Source of the DNA: Clostridiaceae bacterium
GTDB taxonomy: Bacteria > Bacillota > Clostridia > Peptostreptococcales > Natronincolaceae
DNA length: 64,000 bases
Reading direction: 5' to 3'
NCBI GenBank assembly: GCA_018432235.1
Contig: JAHDLO010000018.1
Coordinates: 1 to 64,000, forward strand
The translations under genes and the position numbers were made by a program. Positions 54,274 through 61,553 of this stretch are shown in pieces. Numbering within the stretch: the first letter of the stretch is position 1; every line of letters begins with the position of its first letter. Under the pieces are notes generated by a model. It saw only the letters and a list, made by a program, of their open reading frames with translations. It had not been told where the DNA came from and ran no database searches.

Positions 54274-55098
54274 TTAAGCCTTTATGATCTTAATTCCCCT
54301 CCGCCTGGCGGTATCATAGGCCAGAGGCGTTATAATTGAATTGCCGCCAACCTTAATTTCCTTCAACTGCGGTGGCGCTTTTAAAATGTCTCCCTCTGTT
54401 ATAATGCTTTTTTTATTGTGGGTGCTGACGAAGGCCTTTGCACCTGCCACTAAGCCGGAGGCTGTCAAAGCTTCTGCCGGAGCAGCCTTTGCTTCCTCTG
54501 TCGAAGCCTCCGCCAGGTCCCTTGACGCCATATATTGAAGAAGCGCCTCTATATCGGTCTTATCCTTAATTTCCATAACTCCCATAGACTTTAGCTTTGC
54601 AATATAAGCCTCCACCATAGCCTTAATGGCCTCTGACGCTGGCATCATTCCCCTATAGGTCCTTAAGCCCTCCAGATTCATCCAAATGGGCTTGCCCATC
54701 CACAGGCTCTGCCAGAGGAGCCTTGGTATCAGCTGGTCCTGTATACCATTGCATAGCTTAAAGGCAGTATTCTGGGTTAGTAGGGGCACCACAACAGCGT
54801 CGATATCCTGCAGCACCGCCATTTCCTTTATAGCCTCTGCCTCTCTGATTAGCTCTTTAGGCTGCAGCTTTAGCATAAGGCTGTTAATGTCCAAAAGCCC
54901 TTCGGCAGCCCTTGAAAGAGCCAGTCGATATCGGAGGCCCCTGCCCCTTGCCTTTACAAGGGAAGGCATTAGCTCCCCCATACCGTTGTCGGTGCCTGTC
55001 AGGACAATCAAAAGCCTCCTGTCCACCTTCTGTGGCGGGATTTCCCTCCCCCTTGAAGAAAGCTGATTCAGTATTTCTCTTGTTCGGTTCAATTCCAT
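54274..55098 (-). CDS. BMC-associated flavoprotein-fold protein
   Basis: A 274-residue protein. The first ~180 residues resemble the flavoprotein (HFCD/UbiX-like FMN-binding) fold: RRLLIVLTGTDNGMGELMPSLVKA, AVVVPLLTQNTAFKLCNGIQDQLIP and LWMGKPIWMNLEG. A linker (~185-225, Ala/Glu-rich) leads to a C-terminal segment IITEGDILKAPPQLKEIKVG and NSIITPLAYDTARRRGIKI, similar to C-terminal pieces of other BMC-linked proteins. The role is unknown: a flavin-dependent step, cofactor handling or cargo recruitment. Lies between BMC-H and BMC-P genes. Confidence 0.65.
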   Translation of the reverse strand: MELNRTREILNQLSSRGREIPPQKVDRRLLIVLTGTDNGMGELMPSLVKARGRGLRYRLALSRAAEGLLDINSLMLKLQPKELIREAEAIKEMAVLQDIDAVVVPLLTQNTAFKLCNGIQDQLIPRLLWQSLWMGKPIWMNLEGLRTYRGMMPASEAIKAMVEAYIAKLKSMGVMEIKDKTDIEALLQYMASRDLAEASTEEAKAAPAEALTASGLVAGAKAFVSTHNKKSIITEGDILKAPPQLKEIKVGGNSIITPLAYDTARRRGIKIIKA

Positions 55099-55123
55099 TC
55101 TTTTTCACCCGCCCAAGATTTTT

Positions 55124-55399
55124 TTATTCCTGCTTTAAAAGAACCCTTTCGACCTCAGCATGGGGTCTTGGTATGACGTGTACGGAGTGAAGCTCTCCCA
55201 CTGCCCTAGCCGCCTCAGCTCCGGCATCGGTGGCGGCCTTAACTGCGCCAACATCGCCCCTTACCATCACCGTTACCAGCCCATAGCCAATTTTTTCATA
55301 GCCCACCAGTGTAACATTTGCCGCCTTAACCATTGCATCCGCTGCCTCTACAGCACCCACCAAGCCCTTAGTTTCTATCATACCTAATGCCTGACTCAT
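55124..55399 (-). CDS. BMC shell hexamer protein (BMC-H), 91 aa
   Basis: A canonical single-domain BMC-H of the PduA/EutM type: [42 protein letters not shown], then [19 protein letters not shown] and [15 protein letters not shown]. The pore-loop position reads [10 protein letters not shown]. It is the shortest and most standard of the three hexamer proteins here and probably forms most shell facets. Confidence 0.96.
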   Translation of the reverse strand: MSQALGMIETKGLVGAVEAADAMVKAANVTLVGYEKIGYGLVTVMVRGDVGAVKAATDAGAEAARAVGELHSVHVIPRPHAEVERVLLKQE

Positions 55400-55516
55400 A
55401 AAAATTCCTCCTTATCATATAACTTTGGTTTATAATCGCTAACGCTGCTGCTATCAATAATATCTTACATGAGGTTCCCAACAAGTATTGCTTTAAGAAA
55501 TCCTTGCCTTTGTCAT
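55400..55516. other. Short spacer between BMC-H genes
   Basis: About 117 nt without a gene; only the ribosome site of the downstream BMC-H gene (AAGGAGG near 55408) is recognisable. Confidence 0.5.
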
Positions 55517-55840
55517 TTATTTATTTTCGCTGTTCCCTTTCCCCTTCAAATTCCTTCTAAAGGCCTCAATGAGCTGCTCCAGCTCCTCATGGGGCCTTGG
55601 CAATACATGGTGGGCCAAAATTTTTCCCACCTTGCTGCCGGCACTGACCCCGGCATCCACAGCCGCCTTTACCGCCGCCACCTCGCCGGCTATGTGAATG
55701 GTAACACTTATTGCCTGTCCTGCCCCTATAACCTTTTCACAGCCTACTAAGGTTATATCCGCTGCCTTCGCAGCTGCGTCAAGGGACGTTACGGCAGTTG
55801 TTAGCCCTATGGCCTCTATCAAACCCAATGCTGCCGCCAC
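55517..55840 (-). CDS. BMC shell hexamer protein (BMC-H), 107 aa, second
   Basis: A single BMC domain (ALGLIEAIGLTTAVTSLDAAAKAADITLVGCEKV ... AGEVAAVKAAVDAGVSAG ... HHVLPRPHEELEQL, shown in parts) with a longer hydrophilic C-terminal tail. The pore region GAGQAISVTIHIAG differs from the 91-residue protein and includes Gln and His, so pore selectivity may differ. Confidence 0.94.
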   Translation of the reverse strand: MAAALGLIEAIGLTTAVTSLDAAAKAADITLVGCEKVIGAGQAISVTIHIAGEVAAVKAAVDAGVSAGSKVGKILAHHVLPRPHEELEQLIEAFRRNLKGKGNSENK

Positions 55841-55879
55841 AGCATCACCTCCTATGATTATTTTAAAACCCCTCTGGCA

Positions 55880-56119
55880 TCATCTGCCCTTAACCCTTTC
55901 AGCTAAAGCCTCCAGCGTTATGGCTTTTTTAGCGTTAAGGATTTGGGGCTGCTGCTGCTGGCTGTTTAAATTTGCCCCGTCTCTATTTATAACACTGCTT
56001 AAAAGGGCCTCCTCACCTTCCGTCAGCCTCCTTTTGCTGCAGGTGTCCTCAGTACCAGAAGGCTTTAGGCTCCTATCGGCGATGTTATTCAGTATCCGCT
56101 TTGCCAATGGATTCGGCAT
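55880..56119 (-). CDS. Small protein between shell genes, unknown
   Basis: About 79 residues from the ATG at 56119 (in-frame ATGs at 56125, 56134 and 56143 are possible); it overlaps the end of the preceding BMC-H gene by about 35 nt. The N-terminus NPLAKRILNNIADRSL and the C-terminus LNAKKAITLEALAERVKG are predicted amphipathic helices around a polar, Gln-rich linker. It fills an otherwise unexplained 200-nt gap. A cargo-adaptor or encapsulation-peptide role is conceivable; no family is recognised, and the ribosome site is weak. Confidence 0.5.
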   Translation of the reverse strand: MPNPLAKRILNNIADRSLKPSGTEDTCSKRRLTEGEEALLSSVINRDGANLNSQQQQPQILNAKKAITLEALAERVKGR

Positions 56120-56408
56120 TAGCATCACCACCATCCACCACATCCTCTAACAGCCTGTCGACCTCATCATGGGGCCTGGCAATGACATTGGTCGAAATGA
56201 TTTCCCCCAGCGCTTCGGCTGCTGAGGTGCCATTTTCCACTGCTGCCTTTACAGCCGCCACCTCGCCGGCTACAATCACCGCCACTATGCCGGAGCCCAC
56301 ATAATTAAAATCCACTATCTTGACCTCCGCAGACTTTACCATAGTATCCGCCGCCTGCAAAGCCGCCACCAGGCTTCTGGTTTCTATGAATCCTAAGGCT
56401 TGCTTCAT
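56085..56408 (-). CDS. BMC shell hexamer protein (BMC-H), 107 aa, third
   Basis: A single BMC domain: QALGFIETRSLVAALQAADTM, VKIVDFNYVGSGIVAVIVAG, EVAAVKAAVENGTSAAEALG, STNVIARPHDEVDRLL, with an acidic C-terminal tail. The pore loop reads VGSGIVAVI. Its ATG overlaps the UbiD stop (ATGA), so shell and decarboxylase genes are translationally coupled. Confidence 0.95.
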   Translation of the reverse strand: MKQALGFIETRSLVAALQAADTMVKSAEVKIVDFNYVGSGIVAVIVAGEVAAVKAAVENGTSAAEALGEIISTNVIARPHDEVDRLLEDVVDGGDANAESIGKADTE

Positions 56409-57778
56409 ACGCCATTACCACCTTTTATCTTTTTTTCAGGGAAGTATTTTTCAATATTTACCTCTTCATAGCCGGGTATTTTAGCCCTTTCAAATTTCTC
56501 TGCCCCCTTCCCAAGGGGCTTTGTGGCATCTATCCCCAGCTTGTCGGTTACCCCTGCTATAGCATGGGAGGGCTCCAGCCCCGAACCCAAGGCACCTGGA
56601 ATGATGACCATATCCCTAGATGCCTGTACTCTTGTAGCAAGGGCCCATTCCAGATCGTCATGGCTGTAGATATCCACATCCTCATCCACCACCACAACAT
56701 GCTTCAGGTCCTTGCTGCTGGCTAAGGCACCTAAAATGGCACTCTTTCCGTCACCCTCATTCTGCTTTTCTATCGCAACCGCCGCATGAAAGCGGCAGCC
56801 ACCAGATACAGTGACATTGACATCCTTAACCTTCACAAGATTGCCAACAGAATGATATAGCTCCATTTCCCTAATCAGACCATTGGAAAGATGCTCCTCC
56901 CTGCAGGGGAAGGCGGTTTGAAAAATGGGATTGCTTCTATGGAGAATACATTTAACCTCCATTATCGGATGCTGTCCCACACCGCCATAATAGCCCATCA
57001 GCTCACCAAAGGGGCCCTCCGCCTTTCTTTTATTGGGGGGCATTATCCCCTCCAGCACAATTTCAGCATAGGCCGGCACCTCTAAATCCACCGTATGGCA
57101 TTTCACCAGCGCCAAAGCCTCACCCCTCAGGGCACTGTCCACCTGATATTTATCAACCCCATAGGTATAACTGCTGATTTGAGAGGCCAATAGAAAATGA
57201 TAGTCATAGCCCAAAATCACCGCCACCGCCATTGGCCTGTTGCTGCTCTCAAAATCCAGATATTGCTGCGTGGCAAAGGGAGAGGCGACTAAAACACTTA
57301 ATTCAGCTCCGCTATTGACCTGCAGCCTTCTGACAGAGGTATAGCTGTTTCCCGTTTTGGGGTCCTTGATCACCACCACCCCGGCGGTTATAAAGCTGGA
57401 GGAATCCTCGCTATGAAAGGTTGGTATCGGCAATAGCCTTCTGATATCTATATTTCTGGTAATAATATTTTCCTTTATTGGCCCATCCTTTAATAGTCTT
57501 GTGGGCTGAGGATTTGCAATTGCCTTCATGAAGTGGAAAAGCCGATCCGCCGTAGTGGTATTCAGCATTTTATAATAGATATCTCTATTGCCGAATAACC
57601 CTCCCACCACCGGTATTTGACTGCCCTTTACCCGGTTAAAGAGTATTGGCCTTTCATTTTTAAAATATTTCAGCACAGCCCCCAGCTCAAATTTAGGGTC
57701 AACCTCCTGTTGACACTCATCCAGTGCATCCATTTGCCTTAGCTTATCTAAGGCCGCCCTTAGCATCTGTCTTTCCAT
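56405..57778 (-). CDS. UbiD-family prenylated-FMN decarboxylase
   Basis: A 457-residue UbiD-type (de)carboxylase. Key blocks: SSFITAGVVVIKDPKTGNSYTSVRRLQV (prFMN/metal-binding Asn and Arg region), the catalytic EGPFGELMGYYGG Glu-x4-Glu motif (about residues 251-263), and KHVVVVDEDVDIYSHDDLEWALATR. UbiD enzymes decarboxylate aromatic or heteroaromatic acids with prenylated FMN from UbiX, which is encoded 10 nt upstream. In this purine locus the expected substrate is 4-amino-5-imidazolecarboxylate, giving 4-aminoimidazole; this assignment is inference. Confidence 0.92.
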   Translation of the reverse strand: MERQMLRAALDKLRQMDALDECQQEVDPKFELGAVLKYFKNERPILFNRVKGSQIPVVGGLFGNRDIYYKMLNTTTADRLFHFMKAIANPQPTRLLKDGPIKENIITRNIDIRRLLPIPTFHSEDSSSFITAGVVVIKDPKTGNSYTSVRRLQVNSGAELSVLVASPFATQQYLDFESSNRPMAVAVILGYDYHFLLASQISSYTYGVDKYQVDSALRGEALALVKCHTVDLEVPAYAEIVLEGIMPPNKRKAEGPFGELMGYYGGVGQHPIMEVKCILHRSNPIFQTAFPCREEHLSNGLIREMELYHSVGNLVKVKDVNVTVSGGCRFHAAVAIEKQNEGDGKSAILGALASSKDLKHVVVVDEDVDIYSHDDLEWALATRVQASRDMVIIPGALGSGLEPSHAIAGVTDKLGIDATKPLGKGAEKFERAKIPGYEEVNIEKYFPEKKIKGGNGV

Positions 57779-57787
57779 TTTTACCTC

Positions 57788-58342
57788 CTATTCTCCCCAT
57801 CTTTTGAATAGGTTGTGTTCGATATCTAATTGGTCAAGAATTCTTCCTACCATAATGCTGACGATATCCGCAATGCTCTCCGGCTGATGATAAAAGCCCG
57901 GTGCCGCCGGCATTATCGTTGCCCCTGCCCTAGCCAGCTTCAACATATTTTCCAAATGAATCGTGCTTAATGGGGTTTCCCTTGGTACCACCACCAGCCT
58001 TCTCCGTTCCTTAAGGACGACATCTGCGGCTCTGGTGAGTAAATTATCCGACAGGCCATTAGCAACAGCTGCAAGTGTCCTCATGGCGCAGGGTACAATC
58101 ACCATGCCATCGGTTTTAAAGGAGCCGCTGGCGATGGGTGCCGCCAAATTTTTATTATCATGGCAATATGCCGCCAAGGACTTCAGCTCCTCCAAATTCA
58201 TACCGCATTCATGGGCCGCCACATATTCTCCCATTGTTGAAACTACCAGATGTGTTTCAATATCCAGCTGCTGCAGCACCTTTAGTAGTCCAATGCCATA
58301 AATGGCACAGCTGCCGCCGGATAATCCCACAATGATTCTCAT
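57788..58342 (-). CDS. UbiX-family flavin prenyltransferase
   Basis: About 184 residues of the UbiX/Pad1 fold: RIIVGLSGGSCAIYGIGLL (FMN phosphate loop), VVSTMGEYVA, PIASGSFKTDGMVIVPCAMRTLAAVANG, LTRAADVVLKERRRLVVVPRETPL and the C-terminal ATIMPAAPGFYHQPESI. It makes prenyl-FMN for the adjacent UbiD. The start is uncertain: ATG at 58342 or 58351, or TTG at 58369; the conserved fold begins at 58342. Confidence 0.92.
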   Translation of the reverse strand: MRIIVGLSGGSCAIYGIGLLKVLQQLDIETHLVVSTMGEYVAAHECGMNLEELKSLAAYCHDNKNLAAPIASGSFKTDGMVIVPCAMRTLAAVANGLSDNLLTRAADVVLKERRRLVVVPRETPLSTIHLENMLKLARAGATIMPAAPGFYHQPESIADIVSIMVGRILDQLDIEHNLFKRWGE

Positions 58343-58403
58343 TTGTCTCATCACTTCCTTTGCTTCCAAGAAACCTTTAAAATACCAGCCAAAGGCCTGG
58401 TGC

Positions 58404-59006
58404 TTACTTCACTTTATTTTCTGTGTCTCCGCCGCCAATCCATGGGTCTAAGCCCTTATCCCATGCTTCGATGTATTCGTCAATCGTCATTACCTTAGTA
58501 AATATACTGAGGTCATTTAAGCCATATTGGTGCATTTCCTCGGTTTTAGAGGCACAGCCATCACTTAGGGTAATCACCTTATAGGCGTTGGCCAGGGCAT
58601 CGGTGGCGGTGCTTCTGACGCAGACATTGGTCCAAACCCCTGTTACCACCACAGTGTCTATGCTTTCCTCCTTGAGATAAAGGTCTAAATCCGTATGGGC
58701 AAAGCCGCTATGCCTTCGTTTTTGAACAATATATTCCGACTCAATAGGATAAAGCTCCGGTATAAAGTCTGAGCCCCAGGTGCCCTTAACGGCATGTACG
58801 GGCCTTACTCTAAAGTCAGCATCATTTTTTCTATGGGCCTCCTGAATATGGACAATTTGAACATTGTCGGTTCCTCTGGCCCTAACCCATTTAAAGAGCT
58901 TTTGCAGATCAGGAATTATGGTTTCACCGCCGGGGCAGCGCAGTGGCGCCTTTTCCCCAACGAAGTCATTTAACATATCGATAACAAGAATGGCATGTCT
59001 TGGCAT
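58404..59006 (-). CDS. Cysteine hydrolase, isochorismatase-like (carbamoyl-amide hydrolase candidate)
   Basis: A 200-residue isochorismatase-fold hydrolase with the Asp-Lys-Cys triad in place: D10 in AILVIDMLNDF, K96 in YIVQKRRHSGF, C129 in TGVWTNVCVRSTA. Relatives include N-carbamoylsarcosine amidase and the ureidoacrylate hydrolase RutB. Between a ring-opening amidohydrolase and a UbiD decarboxylase, the expected reaction is removal of the carbamoyl group from 4-ureido-5-imidazolecarboxylate to give the amino acid, CO2 and NH3. The family is secure; the substrate is inferred. Confidence 0.88.
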   Translation of the reverse strand: MPRHAILVIDMLNDFVGEKAPLRCPGGETIIPDLQKLFKWVRARGTDNVQIVHIQEAHRKNDADFRVRPVHAVKGTWGSDFIPELYPIESEYIVQKRRHSGFAHTDLDLYLKEESIDTVVVTGVWTNVCVRSTATDALANAYKVITLSDGCASKTEEMHQYGLNDLSIFTKVMTIDEYIEAWDKGLDPWIGGGDTENKVK

Positions 59007-59018
59007 AGCCTCTCCTCC

Positions 59019-60434
59019 TTAATATTTAATGGTTTTATCCAGCTTAGATATCCGCTGACGCTTAACGAATTGACCATAGCCCTCCTTAACCACGATGCCA
59101 ATGGCATCATCGTAGACCAGAGTCCCCCTAACGACGGTCTTCACCGGCTTACCCTTAAGCTTAATGCCGTGAAGCGGATTATATTTTGCCATAGAATAGG
59201 TCTTCTTCTGATCTATGATCCATTCCCTTTCAAGGTCGATGATGGTAAAGTCGGCATCTGAGCCAATATGCATAGCACCCTTCTTAGGATATAGGCCGTA
59301 TTGCTTGGCTGGACTGCTGCTTAAAACCTCCACTAAACGGCTTAGGCTTAATCTGCCCTTGTTGTAGCCCTCGCTGACTAAGATTGGCACCAAGGTCTCT
59401 ACTCCTGGAATACCCGGGAAGGCGGTCCATATATTTAGTCCCTCCCCCTCCTTCTCAGTCTCTATTTCATAGGGGGCATGGTCTGTGGCCATAAAGTCCA
59501 CGCTGCCATTTTGTAGGCCTTCCCATAGCTCATCATTATCTCTTTTTGTCCTTAGAGGAGGGGCTATTTTAGCGTACTGCATATGCTCCGTCATGGCCTC
59601 CTGATAATTCAGCATTAAATAATGGGGGCAGGTTTCGGAGGTAACGCTTAGCCCCTTCTTCTTGGCCTCTCCCACCAGCTTAGCCCCTATTCCGGTACTC
59701 ATGTGAACGATGTGGAGCCTTGCGCCGGTTTCCTCTGCAAAGCTAATGCCCAGCTGAATAGCCGCCTTTTCCGCCAGCTCCAGCCTGGCCTCTGCCCATG
59801 CAGGGCCATCGGTGCGCCCTTCCGCCTGCAGCTTTCTTACAAAGTAATCGCACATGGCATAATTCTCTGCATGAATTCCCACCGGCAAGCCTGTTTCCGC
59901 CACCCAGCTGAAGGCCTCCAGCATTTCTGGGTCCGTCACCCTTTCATAGGTGGGGACCGAAGGGGTCATATAGACCTTAAAGGCACATACCCCATAGTCC
60001 GCCTGAGCCTTGACAATTTCCTTTTTGCCAGCCCTGATGTCCTCTCCTGTGACGCCCCCCCACATGGCATAATCGATAACCGCCTTATCCTTAATGCCAT
60101 TTAGCTTGGATTCCAGCTCATCAATGCCTCTGACAGAGGGCTTGGAGCAGCAGGGCATATCCATAATCATAGTTAAGCCCCCAGCAGCAGCTGAGGAGGT
60201 GCCGGTTAAGAAGTTTTCCCTATGGGTAAAGCCGGGGTCCATAAAGTGGGTGTGGGAATCGAAGCAGCCGGGCAAGGTCAGATTCCCCTCTGCATCTATG
60301 GCATTGTCAAATGCCACGCCCTCTAAATCCGTTACAAAGCCTGCTATCCTTTCATCCTTAACTAAAATGTTGGTTATTACCGTTTCATCGCCCTGTGGTA
60401 TTCGAGCATTTTTAATGACGACATCATATTTCAT
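59019..60434 (-). CDS. Cyclic amidohydrolase (dihydropyrimidinase/allantoinase fold; xanthine-ring-opening candidate)
   Basis: A 471-residue cyclic amidohydrolase with all binuclear-metal ligands: H61 and H63 (DSHTHFMDPG), carboxylated K153 (CAFKVYMTPS), H188 (IHAEN), H244 (HIVHMS) and D318 (ATDHAPYE). The family hydrolyses cyclic amides such as hydantoin, dihydropyrimidine and allantoin. It is the first gene of the shell-containing run and sits with the ureido-group hydrolase and the decarboxylase, so opening of the xanthine six-membered ring is the proposed reaction. Allantoinase is the main alternative. Confidence 0.85.
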   Translation of the reverse strand: MKYDVVIKNARIPQGDETVITNILVKDERIAGFVTDLEGVAFDNAIDAEGNLTLPGCFDSHTHFMDPGFTHRENFLTGTSSAAAGGLTMIMDMPCCSKPSVRGIDELESKLNGIKDKAVIDYAMWGGVTGEDIRAGKKEIVKAQADYGVCAFKVYMTPSVPTYERVTDPEMLEAFSWVAETGLPVGIHAENYAMCDYFVRKLQAEGRTDGPAWAEARLELAEKAAIQLGISFAEETGARLHIVHMSTGIGAKLVGEAKKKGLSVTSETCPHYLMLNYQEAMTEHMQYAKIAPPLRTKRDNDELWEGLQNGSVDFMATDHAPYEIETEKEGEGLNIWTAFPGIPGVETLVPILVSEGYNKGRLSLSRLVEVLSSSPAKQYGLYPKKGAMHIGSDADFTIIDLEREWIIDQKKTYSMAKYNPLHGIKLKGKPVKTVVRGTLVYDDAIGIVVKEGYGQFVKRQRISKLDKTIKY

Positions 60435-60456
60435 TGATAATCCTCCTCAAATCAAA

Positions 60457-60496
60457 TATTTTAAGATTTTCTTATTTTAAGATTTCTTATTTTAAG
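60457..60496. repeat. Short tandem repeats in the purine/BMC operon leader
   Basis: Two and a half units of a 15-16-bp direct repeat (attt(t)cttattttaag on the plus strand) lie 23-62 nt upstream of the cyclic amidohydrolase start. They could be duplicated promoter elements or a regulator site. There is no further evidence. Confidence 0.45.
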
Positions 60497-60644
60497 TACT
60501 TGTCGCAGTTAAAGCTTAGGTTAAGGCCTCAAGCTATTATGCATCATAAGCCTTAGACATAAGCCCTATTCCCTTTTAAGTCCCTTTTGACCAGCTTTTA
60601 TTAGCTACCTCTATAACATCCTGAACATAGGGAAAGCCTCTTCT

Positions 60645-61553
60645 TTACCCCATTAAATGGCTCTCTAAAATCTGCTCCCTCCTAAAGCCCTCCAGACCTA
60701 AGAAATACTCCAGCGAATTCAACAGATACTCCAGCTTCACCGGCCCCACCAGCTCTGAGCCTGTTACGGCAACGCCATAGCGTTGAGCCTCTGACCTTAC
60801 AAAGTTAAAGGCCCTGTACAGTGGTGTCTGTCCGCAATCAAACATATTCATAGAAACCACTACACCGGAACGCTCGGGAAATTTGATCCCAACAGCCCTT
60901 ACGGTTGAAAAGCCTCCGCTGGGTCCCCTTACCCCTGCTGCTATCTTCTTTGCAAGCTCTAAATCCTCCGTTGCCAGGAAGATATTGTAGGCCGTCAAGC
61001 CTTCATTGTCAGCACTAACAATAGTTGCACCAGCTGTAGGATGCAGCTGATTAAGCCCGATATCCGGCTTTCTTTCATCGGTATGGGCTACCTTCTTTAA
61101 GCCCTCATACTGACCCTTCCTAATAAAGGAAAGGGCTTTTCTTTCCTCACAACGGGCATTTTGGCCTGAGAAATATACTGGCACCTGATAGCGTTCATAT
61201 ATCGCCTGACCTATTTCCTCCGCCAGCTGTCGGCATTCCTCTAGGGTTATATTTTTAAAGGGAAATAAGGGTATGGTGTCCTGTGCTCCGATTCTTGGAT
61301 GGGTTCCCTGCTGCTCCTCCATATTTATTAGCTGATAGGCCTTCGCTGCCATTGACAGTAGCGCCTCCATTAGTGGCGCAGGCTCACCGATGACAGTGAC
61401 CACAGTTCTGTTAAAATCATGCTCCGGCTCATAGCTAACCAGCCTAACCCCTTCAACATTTCTGAGGGGCGCTACAATTTCCTCAATAACCTCTTTCCTT
61501 CTGCCGTCGCTGAAATTTGGCACCGCCAGCAGGTACTGCTTTTCCTTAAACAT
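60645..61553 (-). CDS. ftcD: Glutamate formimidoyltransferase
   Basis: A 302-residue formiminotransferase without the cyclodeaminase domain. Blocks: LLAVPNFSDGRR, EPEHDFNRTVVTVIGEP, TIPLFPFKNITLEEC, VYFSGQNARCEE, PDIGLNQLHPTAGATIVSA and RGPSGGFSTVRAVGIKFPERSGV. It transfers a formimino group to tetrahydrofolate, from formiminoglutamate in histidine breakdown or formiminoglycine in purine fermentation. No histidine-pathway gene is present, and the purine locus lies just downstream, so the purine role is favoured. Start ATG behind GGGGGTAA. Confidence 0.9.
   Translation of the reverse strand: MFKEKQYLLAVPNFSDGRRKEVIEEIVAPLRNVEGVRLVSYEPEHDFNRTVVTVIGEPAPLMEALLSMAAKAYQLINMEEQQGTHPRIGAQDTIPLFPFKNITLEECRQLAEEIGQAIYERYQVPVYFSGQNARCEERKALSFIRKGQYEGLKKVAHTDERKPDIGLNQLHPTAGATIVSADNEGLTAYNIFLATEDLELAKKIAAGVRGPSGGFSTVRAVGIKFPERSGVVVSMNMFDCGQTPLYRAFNFVRSEAQRYGVAVTGSELVGPVKLEYLLNSLEYFLGLEGFRREQILESHLMG

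Noticed and set aside
54884..55190. Overlapping open frames opposite the flavoprotein gene and BMC-H
   Set aside because: They are antisense or out-of-frame shadows of well-supported coding regions in a GC-richer stretch.
53958..56408. Ethanolamine or propanediol microcompartment
   Set aside because: No B12-dependent lyase or dehydratase, aldehyde or alcohol dehydrogenase or PduL gene is present in the surrounding 18 kb.
59019..60434. Simple allantoin degradation locus
   Set aside because: No allantoate amidohydrolase, ureidoglycolate or oxamate carbamoyltransferase genes are nearby, whereas UbiD/UbiX and ftcD fit the xanthine route.
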